Shown one piece after another: positions 54,028-62,631 of a DNA stretch of 64,000 bases; within the stretch, counting starts at the first letter, position 1; each line of letters begins with the position of its first letter. The notes under the pieces were generated by a model. That model was not told where the DNA came from. It saw only the letters and a list, made by a program, of their open reading frames with translations, and ran no database searches. The stretch is from NCBI RefSeq assembly GCF_000255115.2, contig NC_018068.1, forward strand, positions 4,621,977-4,685,976. Direction: 5' to 3'. The stretch comes from Desulfosporosinus acidiphilus SJ4. GTDB taxonomy: Bacteria > Bacillota > Desulfitobacteriia > Desulfitobacteriales > Desulfitobacteriaceae. The position numbers and the translations under genes are program-made.

Positions 54028-54072
54028 AGAAAACTTAGCTGGCGCTAAGCCTCTGGCGAAAGCGGCAGCTAA

Positions 54073-54161
54073 GTTGCACTTATGCTAGAGGACGAAGACA
54101 CTGTCTTCGCACGTATAAACTCTTCTTGCAGTATTTAACCGAAGGTTATACTTTCTGATAG
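54073..54161. repeat. Dispersed intergenic repeat, copy B' (second half only)
   Basis: This is a further copy of the 3' half (GTTGCACTTATGCTAGA to CTGATAG). It is closer to copy A than to the adjacent copy B, so it is not a simple local duplication of B. Confidence 0.75.
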
Positions 54162-54165
54162 TATG

Positions 54166-54222
54166 AAAAAAGGGGCCGTTGCAAAACGAACTAAAATAGT
54201 TCGCAAGCAACGGCCCTTTTTC
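54166..54222. terminator. Bidirectional hairpin terminator before the IS1182-like gene
   Basis: The stem GGGGCCGTTGC/GCAACGGCCC with inner GAACTA/TAGTTC is flanked by AAAAAA and TTTTT. It could insulate the transposase from outside transcription. Confidence 0.8.
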
Positions 54223-54282
54223 TTACTAAAAATAGAAAACTGCGGGTCCCAAAGAACTCGCAGTTAGCGTATAATTTAAGTT

Positions 54283-55886
54283 ATGCTAAAAACCAAATTA
54301 CACACTAAGAATTATAACGAATTAGGTGGACACTATCAATTAGCTTTGCCATTTAATTTTAACGTGTTAATACCAGAGGATGACTCCGTTCGACTACTAA
54401 GCCACATTTTGGAGGGATTAAATTACGAAGCGTTGTATAAGGCCTACTCTTCCACTGGAAGAAAACCGGTAGTCGAACCCAAAATCCTGTTTAAAGTATT
54501 GACCTATGCCTATATGAATAACATTTACTCCAGCCGAAAAATTGAAGTCGCCTGTAAAAGAGACATTAACTTCATGTGGTTATTGGCAGGATGCAAAGCA
54601 CCTGACCACAGCACCATTGCTCGATTCCGAAAAGACTATCTGAAGGAAGCCATAGAAGACCTCTTTTTCCAAATGGTAAAGCATTTACATGAGCTTGGTG
54701 AAGTAGAGTTTAAGAACCTCTTTGTCGATGGAACAAAAATTGAAGCCAGTGCTAACCGTTATACCTTTGTCTGGAAAAAAGTCGTTAACAAAAATGAGGC
54801 AAAGATGTTCTTGAAAATTCAGTCTTGTCTTGAGGAGATCAATTTGACCTATTTAAAGGACTTCAACGTAACCAAAGAGACGTTACTTAAGGATCTTAAG
54901 ACTGCTATCTCTTACCTAGAAGAAAAATGTCAGCAAGAGCAGATTGAATTTGTTCACGGTATTGGAAAACGGAAATCAAAGCTGCAGAAATTTATAGAAA
55001 GCCTGAAGGAATTCTATACCCGGCAAGAAAAGTACAATGCACATCACCAATTCTTCGAAGGAAGAAATAGCTACTCTAAGACCGATCCTGATGCAACGTT
55101 CATGCATATGAAAGATGATCATATGCGCAATGCTCAGTTAAAGCCGGCTTACAATGTCCAGATTGGCGTGGAAAGCGAATATGTAACAGGGGTTGGGATC
55201 TTCCAGGATCGTAACGACATAGCCACATTAATTCCTTTTTTAAAATGCTTGAATCAAAACTACAGGCGCATTATGAGAATGTTACCGCAGACTCTGGTTA
55301 TGAGAGCGAAGAGAACTATCTTTATCTCGAAGGAAAACATCAGACCTGCTACATAAAGCCACAGACCTATGAACAATGGAAAAAGAAGAGCTTCAAAAAA
55401 GATATTAGTAAGCGAGAAAACATGGCTTACAATGCGGAAATCGATGAATACACGTGTCATAATGGAAAACAACTCAAACCCGTTGGAATCACTCATCGAA
55501 CATCAGCAACCGGTTACCAGTCCGAAATAACAGTCTATGAATGTGAAGACTGCAGTGACTGTCCGTGTAAAAGTCGCTGTACAAAAGCTAAAGGCAATCG
55601 ACGAATGCAAGTATCCAAAACGTTTGTGGCCAAACGCCAGATCTCGTATAGAAACATCACAACCAAAGAAGGAATACTGCTAAGAGTAAATCGGTCCATA
55701 CAGGTTGAAGGAGCCTTTGGGGTCCTCAAAAATGACTATAACTTCAACCGCTTTCTAACACGAGGCAAAAACAGTGTGAAAACTGAATTTATGCTGCTGT
55801 GTTTTGGGTATAACGTGAATAAACTTCACTCTAAAATACAAAATGAACGAATTGGGAAACCCCTTCATCCACTAAAAACCGCATAA
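54283..55886 (+). pseudogene. IS1182-like transposase split by a -1 frameshift (decayed, or programmed frameshift)
   Basis: Frame 0 (54283-55356) encodes the N-terminal domain and the first catalytic Asp in LFVDGTKIEAS. Frame -1 (55245-55886) encodes the second Asp in VTADSGYESEE, a Cys-rich segment (CEDCSDCPCKSRC), and the Glu in QVEGAFGVLKNDYNF. The frames join at 55239-55245, T TTA AAA in frame 0, followed directly by the -1 frame. Shifting there yields about 534 residues with the DDE triad complete. It is therefore either one deleted A in a run, making the gene dead, or a programmed -1 frameshift. Terminal inverted repeats were not found with confidence. Confidence 0.75.
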
Positions 55887-56006
55887 AAAGGAGAGAAAAA
55901 CGGCCTAATCCTGAAGGCTTATTTTGTTATACTCAAATTTAAGAAGAAAGTAGAGATTAAGCATTTCAATCAAACCAATAAATATCTTTCAAGGGAAAAA
56001 GAAAAA

Positions 56007-56053
56007 GGGAGCATCGCTTGCTACTTTAGAAAAGTAGTTTTGCGACACCTCCC
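56007..56053 (-). terminator. Terminator of the two-component operon
   Basis: It has nested stems GGGAG/CTCCC, TCGC/GCGA and CTACTTT/AAAGTAG separated by symmetric internal loops. On the minus strand TTTTTCTTTTT follows. It lies 16 bp after the response-regulator stop. Confidence 0.85.
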
Positions 56054-56068
56054 GGCTCTGGATTTAAA

Positions 56069-56695
56069 TTAAATCCAACAATATCGATTTTTTGGTCGTC
56101 CAATTTTTTGATAACTGGGTATTGACTGGACTTTGTCGTTATTGACAAGATAGGTGAGATAGCGATAAACGGTAGGAATTGCCAGGGATAACTCTTTGGA
56201 AATCTCCTCCACCGTTAAAGGTTCGGGACAATCTGCGAGATAGCGTTCTATATAGGAAAGGGTGGATTTGCTGATTCCTTTGGTTACAAATACTTCGTCT
56301 TGAGCCTTCGGTGTTGCTTGAACAGCCTTCGTCATACTTAACAAACGCATGTGTAATTGAACGCGCGCGATTAAATCCGGTGCTTTAACCGGTTTCAGGG
56401 CAAAATCGGTAGCGCCGGCATCCAGAAAACGGTCGGCAATTTCCTGTCGTTCGTCCACTGTAAGCACAAGAATGGGAATTTGCTGATCATGTTCCCTAAG
56501 CAGGCGGACGGTTTCTAAGCCATCAATCTCAGGCATATGATAATCCACTAAAATGATATCTGCTCCATGGCTGAGAAACCCCTCAATCCCCTCTCTTCCG
56601 TTCGGATAAGCGATGGGATCCCAGCCGGCAAACATAAATATTTCGCTTAGGGTATAACGCAGGGACTGCTCATCATCCATAATTATTATTTTCAT
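56069..56695 (-). CDS. Response regulator, CitB/DcuR-like
   Basis: This is a 208-residue regulator. The receiver domain starts MKIIIMDDEQSLRYTL, with phospho-acceptor Asp in ILVDYHMPEIDG, Thr in VLTVDER and Lys in FALKPVKAP. The C-terminal helix-turn-helix is LTVEEISKELSLAIPTVYRYLTYL, and it ends KIGRPKNRY, a typical close of CitB-type regulators. ATG 56693-56695 overlaps the kinase stop by four bases. Target genes are unknown. Confidence 0.9.
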   Translation of the reverse strand: MKIIIMDDEQSLRYTLSEIFMFAGWDPIAYPNGREGIEGFLSHGADIILVDYHMPEIDGLETVRLLREHDQQIPILVLTVDERQEIADRFLDAGATDFALKPVKAPDLIARVQLHMRLLSMTKAVQATPKAQDEVFVTKGISKSTLSYIERYLADCPEPLTVEEISKELSLAIPTVYRYLTYLVNNDKVQSIPSYQKIGRPKNRYCWI

Positions 56696-58023
56696 TGGCT
56701 TTCTCCCAGAGGCAGGGTTATCCAAACCTTAGTTCCCTGACCAACCACACTTTTTATATTAACAAATCCATCATGTCCTTCCGCAACCTGTCTTACAAAA
56801 GCTAAGCCAAAACCCGGATGGTTTTTAGTACTGTATCCTGTTTTCCAGATCCTTTTCACATCGTTTTCCGTAATGCCATAGCCATTATCCTCAATCTCCA
56901 AATTTACCGTATTTTTTGTGGTTATAGCGCGCAGCACTACTTTTCCATCCTCACGATCTTGAACGGCGTCCAAAGCGTTGTCGATTAAATTTATAATTGC
57001 CCGGGTCAACCTTATTTTATTAATGTAAAGATTTGATTGGGGTTCTCCCTCTAATTCAATATCCACGGATGAATTTGTCCCGCTAAAACGACTGGCTCGA
57101 ATATAGTCAATCAGTTCTTTAAGCCTGCACCAATTCTTTCGATCTTCATATAAAATTTCTGAGACCATGGCACTCATAGAATTTATTGACCGGTAAATCG
57201 TCTGGCAGTATTCCTGCATCTTTTGGTCCGGCCAGCGGGTTTCCATTAACGAAACCAGTCCCTCAATTGCTGCCAGGGGAGTCTTTAGGTCGTGAACAAG
57301 ATGAAGCACTTCCCTTCCTGAACGAGATTCATTGGCTTCAAGCTGGGCACGCAGCAAATCCTGAGAAATGGCCCATTTCTCCATATATAAAATTAAATAA
57401 ACCCATAATGTCACAGCACTGGCAACGAAAATGAAAAACAAAACATTGGCATAGAGGGTCAGAACCTCCCCGAAACCGATTTGAACAGCCGCTTGTTTTA
57501 GTTTTATTGATAAAGAACCTTGCCCGAAGCCGTAAGGAGTAAGGAAAGGAACTTGATTCAGCCAGGCAACACCAAAAATCAATTGCGAGAAAACCATGAG
57601 TTTCATCCCGATGTTTAATTTTTGCCTGCTTAGAGTCTGCATTACCACGATCGTCAGCCAAAGGAAAATGTCCGTTGCCCCAAAACTGTAGTTTAATGGA
57701 GTCACTAAGTTGACAAGGACATAGGCCAAGGGAACGACCGTCAGAGGAATCACGGTTTTTAGTACCGGACGTTTAAGAGCTTCTGCCATTCCATCTCCCA
57801 GCATGACCACGCTGAGAAATTGGGGTATGGAAACTAAACTATTAATCGACACAATTAGAAAGGCATCAACCATTAACGCACTTCCGTCTGCTTTTTGATT
57901 CATCGTTTGAAGTAATTGGTCCAGTCCGATAAGCTGTGGCTTCAACCAGAAAGGGATGATAATTCCCAGAAAAAACAGCACAACGCCAATCCATAGTTTT
58001 GTTGACTTTACAACTCTCCTCAC
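56692..58023 (-). CDS. Sensor histidine kinase
   Basis: This is a 443-residue kinase. Six to seven membrane helices fill the first half (to about residue 215) with almost no extracytoplasmic domain. The HisKA H-box reads LHLVHDLKTPLAAIEGLVSLM. The HATPase_c domain has LIDNALDAVQD, EIEDNGYGI and GFGLAFVRQVAEGHDG. The start is GTG behind AAAGGATGG. It signals to the overlapping CitB-like regulator. A membrane-embedded stimulus (lipid, membrane state or a small hydrophobic ligand) is inferred from the topology. Confidence 0.92.
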   Translation of the reverse strand: MRRVVKSTKLWIGVVLFFLGIIIPFWLKPQLIGLDQLLQTMNQKADGSALMVDAFLIVSINSLVSIPQFLSVVMLGDGMAEALKRPVLKTVIPLTVVPLAYVLVNLVTPLNYSFGATDIFLWLTIVVMQTLSRQKLNIGMKLMVFSQLIFGVAWLNQVPFLTPYGFGQGSLSIKLKQAAVQIGFGEVLTLYANVLFFIFVASAVTLWVYLILYMEKWAISQDLLRAQLEANESRSGREVLHLVHDLKTPLAAIEGLVSLMETRWPDQKMQEYCQTIYRSINSMSAMVSEILYEDRKNWCRLKELIDYIRASRFSGTNSSVDIELEGEPQSNLYINKIRLTRAIINLIDNALDAVQDREDGKVVLRAITTKNTVNLEIEDNGYGITENDVKRIWKTGYSTKNHPGFGLAFVRQVAEGHDGFVNIKSVVGQGTKVWITLPLGESQ

Positions 58024-58087
58024 GGCTTAACCATCCTTTCTCTGATTTTAAGTATAACATGAAAATCGAAAGACGCATCATTGAAAA

Positions 58088-58124
58088 AAGCCTTGTGAAA
58101 GAACTTTAATGTTCTCCAAGGCTT
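58088..58124 (-). terminator. Terminator of the second HD-GYP gene
   Basis: The stem AAGCCTTG/CAAGGCTT with inner AGAAC/GTTCT is followed on the minus strand by TTTTTTC. Confidence 0.8.
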
Positions 58125-58201
58125 ATATCATTTGCTAATTTCATTCGTTTTTCATTTATATTCCTCATTTATATTCCTATAGAAATGCTCGGATCCAAGA
58201 A

Positions 58202-59506
58202 CTAACCAACAGCCTTTTTGGCAGCTAAGGTTGTTTCAATTTGTTTTTTACCAGTTAGATCATTATTTTTATGTTCTATTAACTCGCAAAAAATTTCAAC
58301 CATTTTTGGATCCAGTTGAGATCCCGAAACTCTCTTAAGTTCCTCAATTGCCTCGTCATGTGACTTGCCCGGTCGATAACTCCGATCCGAAGTCATTGCA
58401 TCGTAAGTATCTGCAACAGCAATTATCCGCGCTTCTAAAGGTACTGCTTCTCCTCTAATACCATCAGGGTATCCTTTTCCGTCATAACGTTCGTGATGAT
58501 GACGTATCACTTTTCCGATATCAAACATGAATTTAATATTTTCGATGATTGTTTGCCCAATAACGGGATGGCTGCGGATTACATCCCACTCCGACTCCAG
58601 AAGTTCCCCTTCCTTATTAAGGATAACATCACTTATCCCGATCTTACCAACATCATGGAGTAATGCAGCATACTTAAGAAATTCAATCTTGTCCTCAGTC
58701 ATTTTAATCGCTTCGGCTATGCTGACGGCAAGTTTCCCAACTCTTTCCGAATGCCCGCCGGTATAAATGTCCTTTGCTTCAAGAGCCTGGACAAGAGCTC
58801 CGACAGTTTCGAGGTGATTTTTACGCATGGTTATGTAAAGCTGAAAAAATCGGTGGGATAATAAAAGCGGTACTAAAACCAGCAGAAGTCCCAATGGCCC
58901 ATAATGATAATAAATTAAAGCCATAATATAGCCAACCGGCGCGAGAATAATAATGTTTGGAAATATCCAACGCATATTACTGAGCCAGATCGACCATGGC
59001 GACCTCTCTTGCAACAAGCCCAGCCCAATTGTCACCAGCGAAATATTGACAATTATATAAATAAGGGCTACCACTACATATAGGATGAAAGACCGAAATT
59101 TATAATGAAAACCGCCGCCAATTCCCGCATGCCAGAGAACATACTGAGCAACTGCCTGAGATAACAAATACTGAGAACTGTTATACACACGTTTAAACAA
59201 AGGCTGGTATTTGGCGGCCTTTCCAAACAGAAAGAGACCTCCTATTGCTGAAACTGCAACCGCGACTCCCCCAGGATATAAAATTAAAGCTGTATAGAAA
59301 ACAGCAAAACTTACGGTGACATAACCTCCTCTAGGCAAGGCAACGGGGAAGGATTCACATAGAACCGCAAGCATTCCAAAGATTAGTAAATGAGTAACTG
59401 CCGCAGATGTCCACTCCGTATGAACTACTGAGAAAGTGAAGGTTACCGCTGCCGCTGCTGTCAGGAGTATTAAAAGCCACCGAAATTTCACGGGTAAGGT
59501 GCTCAT
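58202..59506 (-). CDS. Membrane HD-GYP domain protein (putative c-di-GMP phosphodiesterase), long form
   Basis: This 434-residue protein is a close paralogue of 30336-31538. The N-terminal membrane domain has one extra helix (FRWLLILLTAAAAVTFTFSVV) before the shared ESFPVALPRGGYVTVSF block. The HD-GYP domain has LLHDVGKIGISD, HHHERYDGKGYPDG and DTYDAMTSDRSYRPG. I place the start at ATG 59504-59506 (MSTLPVKFRW) because the paralogue also begins MxTLxxKF; another ATG five codons earlier has a closer GAGGG. It is monocistronic and lacks the micropeptide and 218-residue neighbours of its paralogue. Confidence 0.9.
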   Translation of the reverse strand: MSTLPVKFRWLLILLTAAAAVTFTFSVVHTEWTSAAVTHLLIFGMLAVLCESFPVALPRGGYVTVSFAVFYTALILYPGGVAVAVSAIGGLFLFGKAAKYQPLFKRVYNSSQYLLSQAVAQYVLWHAGIGGGFHYKFRSFILYVVVALIYIIVNISLVTIGLGLLQERSPWSIWLSNMRWIFPNIIILAPVGYIMALIYYHYGPLGLLLVLVPLLLSHRFFQLYITMRKNHLETVGALVQALEAKDIYTGGHSERVGKLAVSIAEAIKMTEDKIEFLKYAALLHDVGKIGISDVILNKEGELLESEWDVIRSHPVIGQTIIENIKFMFDIGKVIRHHHERYDGKGYPDGIRGEAVPLEARIIAVADTYDAMTSDRSYRPGKSHDEAIEELKRVSGSQLDPKMVEIFCELIEHKNNDLTGKKQIETTLAAKKAVG

Positions 59507-59726
59507 GTTATTAAACCTCATCTTTTCCCTCGACTCGTAGTACCCTTGGATTTTCCCCCTATTGTTAAAGCAATAATAGCATGAAACAATAAGATATGTC
59601 ATCGCCCTATGTTTATAAGGATTTATTTCAGAAATTTGAGTATCTTAATATTTTTATTAAAAAAATAATGACCGATGTGACTTTTTTCTATAATCAATCG
59701 TGTTATAGATGAAAGGAGATTCTTAA

Positions 59727-60209
59727 ATGCCCCAAAGGTCAGGCAGTAATTTTTCTGTTAAATACAATTTATATGGCGATATGGTTTTCAAAATTGCCAT
59801 GGTTCATCTCGGAAACAAAGAGGATGCCGAAGAAACAATGCAGGAAGCCTTTTACAAGCTTCTGTACAAATCACCAAATTTCCATAATGACGACCATGAG
59901 AAAGCATGGCTTATAAGAATTACTGTTAATCTTTGCCGAGACATCCTGCGCAGTGTTTGGCGCAAACGAGTTGTAACGATGGAGGAATTAGACAATTATT
60001 CCAATGATCCTTCCGACTCCAATATTTTAAAAGATATCATCAACTTGCCTGCTAAATATAAATCAGTCATCTACTTATATTATTTTGAAGATTATCCTAT
60101 CAAGCAAATTTCAGAAATTCTCAATGTCAAAGAGTCTGCCATAAAAATGCGTTTACAGCGGGGGCGTCAACTCCTCAAAATGGAACTGGAAGGAAATGAA
60201 AATGAATAG
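59727..60209 (+). CDS. ECF-type RNA polymerase sigma factor
   Basis: This is a 160-residue sigma-70 family protein. Region 2 contains YGDMVFKIAMVHLGNKEDAEETMQEAFYKLL. Region 4 contains YFEDYPIKQISEILNVKESAIKMRLQRGR with its helix-turn-helix. GAAAGGAG precedes the ATG by eight bases. The stop lies inside the start of the next gene, which encodes a membrane protein likely to be its anti-sigma factor. The stimulus and regulon are unknown. SigV/SigM-like envelope stress control is a reasonable guess from the layout. Confidence 0.92.
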   Translation: MPQRSGSNFSVKYNLYGDMVFKIAMVHLGNKEDAEETMQEAFYKLLYKSPNFHNDDHEKAWLIRITVNLCRDILRSVWRKRVVTMEELDNYSNDPSDSNILKDIINLPAKYKSVIYLYYFEDYPIKQISEILNVKESAIKMRLQRGRQLLKMELEGNENE

Positions 60210-61500
60210 GTTTGATATTAAACGCGTTATCGAAAAGCTTGAACCGGATAATGAACTGGAGTATAAATTAGCAGCCAAATTGAACAGAAGGCAATCTAAA
60301 AGCATGCCCTTTAAACCTAGGGCAGTAATAGCTGCAGGACTTGTCATGGCTATTGGAGCAGGAGCTATAGTCAATTACCAGCTTGCGACCAAGGCAAAAT
60401 TAACAGCAACAAACCCGAATACCTTAAACAGCAGTTCAGTTGCCCTCTTACCCGCTGACAAAGGCAATGACAACCCGGTACAGAACACTCAAAAAAGCAA
60501 TTCCGGAAATGTGACCGCCGCACCGCCGGAGAACAAAGAAACACCAAAACAAGAATCCAAAAGTCAGAACGTTCAGGCAGATAATACGGCGACCCAGCCT
60601 TCTGTTAACAGCTCTAACGAAAACCATGACGGGAATTCAGAAGCTATCAAACAAAATAACGAAACTAACACTTCTCAACAACAGGTGCCTGCAAATGAAC
60701 CCGATTTGGTCCCCAAAACATTGCTCCGACACGATAACAATATCGGCTCGAACGCCCAATTTGGTCAAGACCCAAACGTGAACAATCAAAACCAGGAAAT
60801 TGTTGTTCCCAAAGTTCAATTACCCACTGGGACGATAAATACAGCTAAAATGATGGGCCTTATTGTCTATCAAGGAAGGATATATCTTCAAAATTCTTTA
60901 CCTCTCGATTTGAACAGTGCTGAAAAACTGGTAGGAGAAAAACTTGGCACGACTACGGGAAATATCACGGAATGGAATCAACAAAAAGATAATGCTGTTG
61001 ATCTGTCATCAACGGTCGGGGTCCAGGACGTTTATACTGTCAAAGGCTATGACAAGAGTTTCAGAATCATGACCTATGGACAAATCAATGGTCAAATCTA
61101 TGCCCAGCTTTTTGAATGTCTAAATGGCATTACAGTAAAAACAGGAACCGACGTCTTTAGCAAATTCAAACTTGAGAACAACATTGACTCCGTTAACTAT
61201 GAAGATTTCGACAGTTGGAACAGCGGTAGAAACAACTATAAGCCGCTGACAACGCTTGCCGGATTTAACACTTTTCTGGCAGCATTAGAAAACTCGCTCC
61301 CTCAGGCTCAAGATAGTCTTGCGAACCTATTTGATAATCAAAATTCAACGGATGAGCAGATTATCGATGTCAAATTGCAGGATGGTACTGAAGTAGAACT
61401 AAGGCTGTTTAAGGAAGGTTATGTCTATCTGAATGGCGTTAATATCTTCTTTAAAGTAGACAGCCTTGCTTTTAATAGCTTTTGGAATGAGTTGAGCTAA
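60202..61500 (+). CDS. Membrane-anchored protein, probable anti-sigma factor
   Basis: This is a 432-residue protein. A short cytoplasmic N-terminus (about 45 residues, NRFDIKRVIEKLEPDNELEYKLAAK) is followed by one membrane helix (AVIAAGLVMAIGAGAIVNYQL). An Asn/Gln/Ser/Thr-rich linker of about 130 residues leads to an extracytoplasmic domain. That topology and the overlap with the sigma gene fit an anti-sigma factor, but no ZAS motif is seen, so the identity is inferred. ATG 60202 is preferred over 60196 because AAGGA is then eight bases away. The C-terminal domain includes a stress-sensor-like segment (DEQIIDVKLQDGTEVELRLF) of unknown family. Confidence 0.75.
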   Translation: MNRFDIKRVIEKLEPDNELEYKLAAKLNRRQSKSMPFKPRAVIAAGLVMAIGAGAIVNYQLATKAKLTATNPNTLNSSSVALLPADKGNDNPVQNTQKSNSGNVTAAPPENKETPKQESKSQNVQADNTATQPSVNSSNENHDGNSEAIKQNNETNTSQQQVPANEPDLVPKTLLRHDNNIGSNAQFGQDPNVNNQNQEIVVPKVQLPTGTINTAKMMGLIVYQGRIYLQNSLPLDLNSAEKLVGEKLGTTTGNITEWNQQKDNAVDLSSTVGVQDVYTVKGYDKSFRIMTYGQINGQIYAQLFECLNGITVKTGTDVFSKFKLENNIDSVNYEDFDSWNSGRNNYKPLTTLAGFNTFLAALENSLPQAQDSLANLFDNQNSTDEQIIDVKLQDGTEVELRLFKEGYVYLNGVNIFFKVDSLAFNSFWNELS

Positions 61501-61623
61501 TAATGTTGTTATCAATACAGTTTTTCGAAAGGGGTGATTTGTTACGTAAAAAATTCATCTTTTTATCCTGTCGTTATCCGTTCCGTAATTATTCTCAACT
61601 TATTATAAAAGGAGGGGCCCGCC

Positions 61624-62340
61624 TTGAAAAAATGTTTAAAAATCCTGATGATTATCTCCGCTCTAACCCTTTTATTCGCCCAAACTGTATCGGCTGCCGA
61701 ACTTCAACAAGCTGGCACCATCGAGTCTTCTGCAACAAGTTCCGTGAAGGTTGATCCTGATCTTGCGCTGCTCAGTTTAACAGTAAGGTGCGAAGACAGC
61801 AGCAGTGCTTTAGCACAGGAGAAAAATGCTGCTGCCGTAAACAAGGCAATAAACTTGCTTGTTAGTGAAGGTCTGGAGAAAGATGCCATTAAAACTACGA
61901 ATTACTCTACTTATTCCTACACAAAAACGAATGACGGCAACAAAAATGAAGTAACAGTCTACGCCTCGAACAGCGGTCTGGACGTGTCCTTTAAGGAGCT
62001 GGATAAGGTCGGTGAAATCCTTGATAAACTAGCTGATATCAGCGAGGTCAATGTCAATTCCGTTAACTATTCCATCCAGGATCCGGAAAAATACAAAGAG
62101 CAGGTTATTTCTTCAGCTATTGCCGCCGCGAAGCAAAATATTCTTTACAGCGCAGATGCTATAGGCGTTAAACTTGACAAATTAGCCAACCTGAGGATAG
62201 ATTTCAATTCCGATTCATCCATTCAGCCTTACCCACGAAATTCCCTTGCACTGTCAGGATCTGCCACTCCCCAACCGCAAAGTCCGGACAAAATAACAAT
62301 ATCAGCCACAGCGACAATGTCCTATTCGGTCCAGCAATAA
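61624..62340 (+). CDS. SIMPL domain (DUF541) secreted protein
   Basis: This is a 238-residue protein with a signal peptide (CLKILMIISALTLLFAQTVSAAE) and a SIMPL/DUF541 domain. That domain reads IESSATSSVKVDPDLALLSL, later TTNYSTYSYTKTNDG and then VNSVNYSIQDPEKYKEQVIS. The family (BP26/OmpV-like) forms ring-shaped oligomers in the envelope; its role is unclear. The start is TTG 61624-61626 with GGAGG eight bases upstream. It lies 123 bp after the anti-sigma gene and may be a target of that sigma factor. It ends at a bidirectional terminator. Confidence 0.88.
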   Translation: MKKCLKILMIISALTLLFAQTVSAAELQQAGTIESSATSSVKVDPDLALLSLTVRCEDSSSALAQEKNAAAVNKAINLLVSEGLEKDAIKTTNYSTYSYTKTNDGNKNEVTVYASNSGLDVSFKELDKVGEILDKLADISEVNVNSVNYSIQDPEKYKEQVISSAIAAAKQNILYSADAIGVKLDKLANLRIDFNSDSSIQPYPRNSLALSGSATPQPQSPDKITISATATMSYSVQQ

Positions 62341-62445
62341 GCAGTTCATCTTCGCAAATTTAGCCTGGAACATATAATAGACAGGACATTGTTTCCAAAA
62401 CAACGTATCTGTACTTATTCTGAGGAATGCTTATTTTTTACAAAC

Positions 62446-62476
62446 AAAGGCCGCCCTGCTTAATTAGGGCGGCCTT
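62446..62476. terminator. Bidirectional terminator between SIMPL and CWB2 genes
   Basis: The perfect stem AAGGCCGCCCT/AGGGCGGCCTT has an eight-base loop, followed by TGTTTATT on the plus strand. It serves two convergent genes. Confidence 0.85.
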
Positions 62477-62631
62477 GTTTATTATAGATAAAAAGTTGCT
62501 TCAGGACTTGTATTAATGTCGATTTTCCCATTATGCCGAGATAAAATACCATAACACACAGCTAATCCTAATCCCATATCCTGTTCCTGCGTTACTCTGA
62601 GAATAGATGCCTTTAGTCGTTATTCCTATTC

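Larger units (their letters stand above)
53653..54282. other. Intergenic repeat-rich region upstream of the IS1182-like transposase
   Basis: It contains AT-rich sequence to about 53780, then dispersed repeat copies B and B', a CTTAGCTG/CAGCTAAG inverted repeat between them (54032-54073), a bidirectional terminator (54166-54222) and a small hairpin AACTGCG/CGCAGTT (54238-54265) just before the transposase start. Confidence 0.6.

Noticed and set aside
53816-54028. 70-codon open frame within repeat copy B
   Set aside because: It has no ribosome-binding site, and other copies of the repeat break the frame. It is treated as part of the repeat, not as a gene.
61503-61754. 83-codon open frame overlapping the SIMPL gene start
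   Set aside because: It overlaps a gene with a clear signal peptide and GGAGG site and has no domain-like composition.
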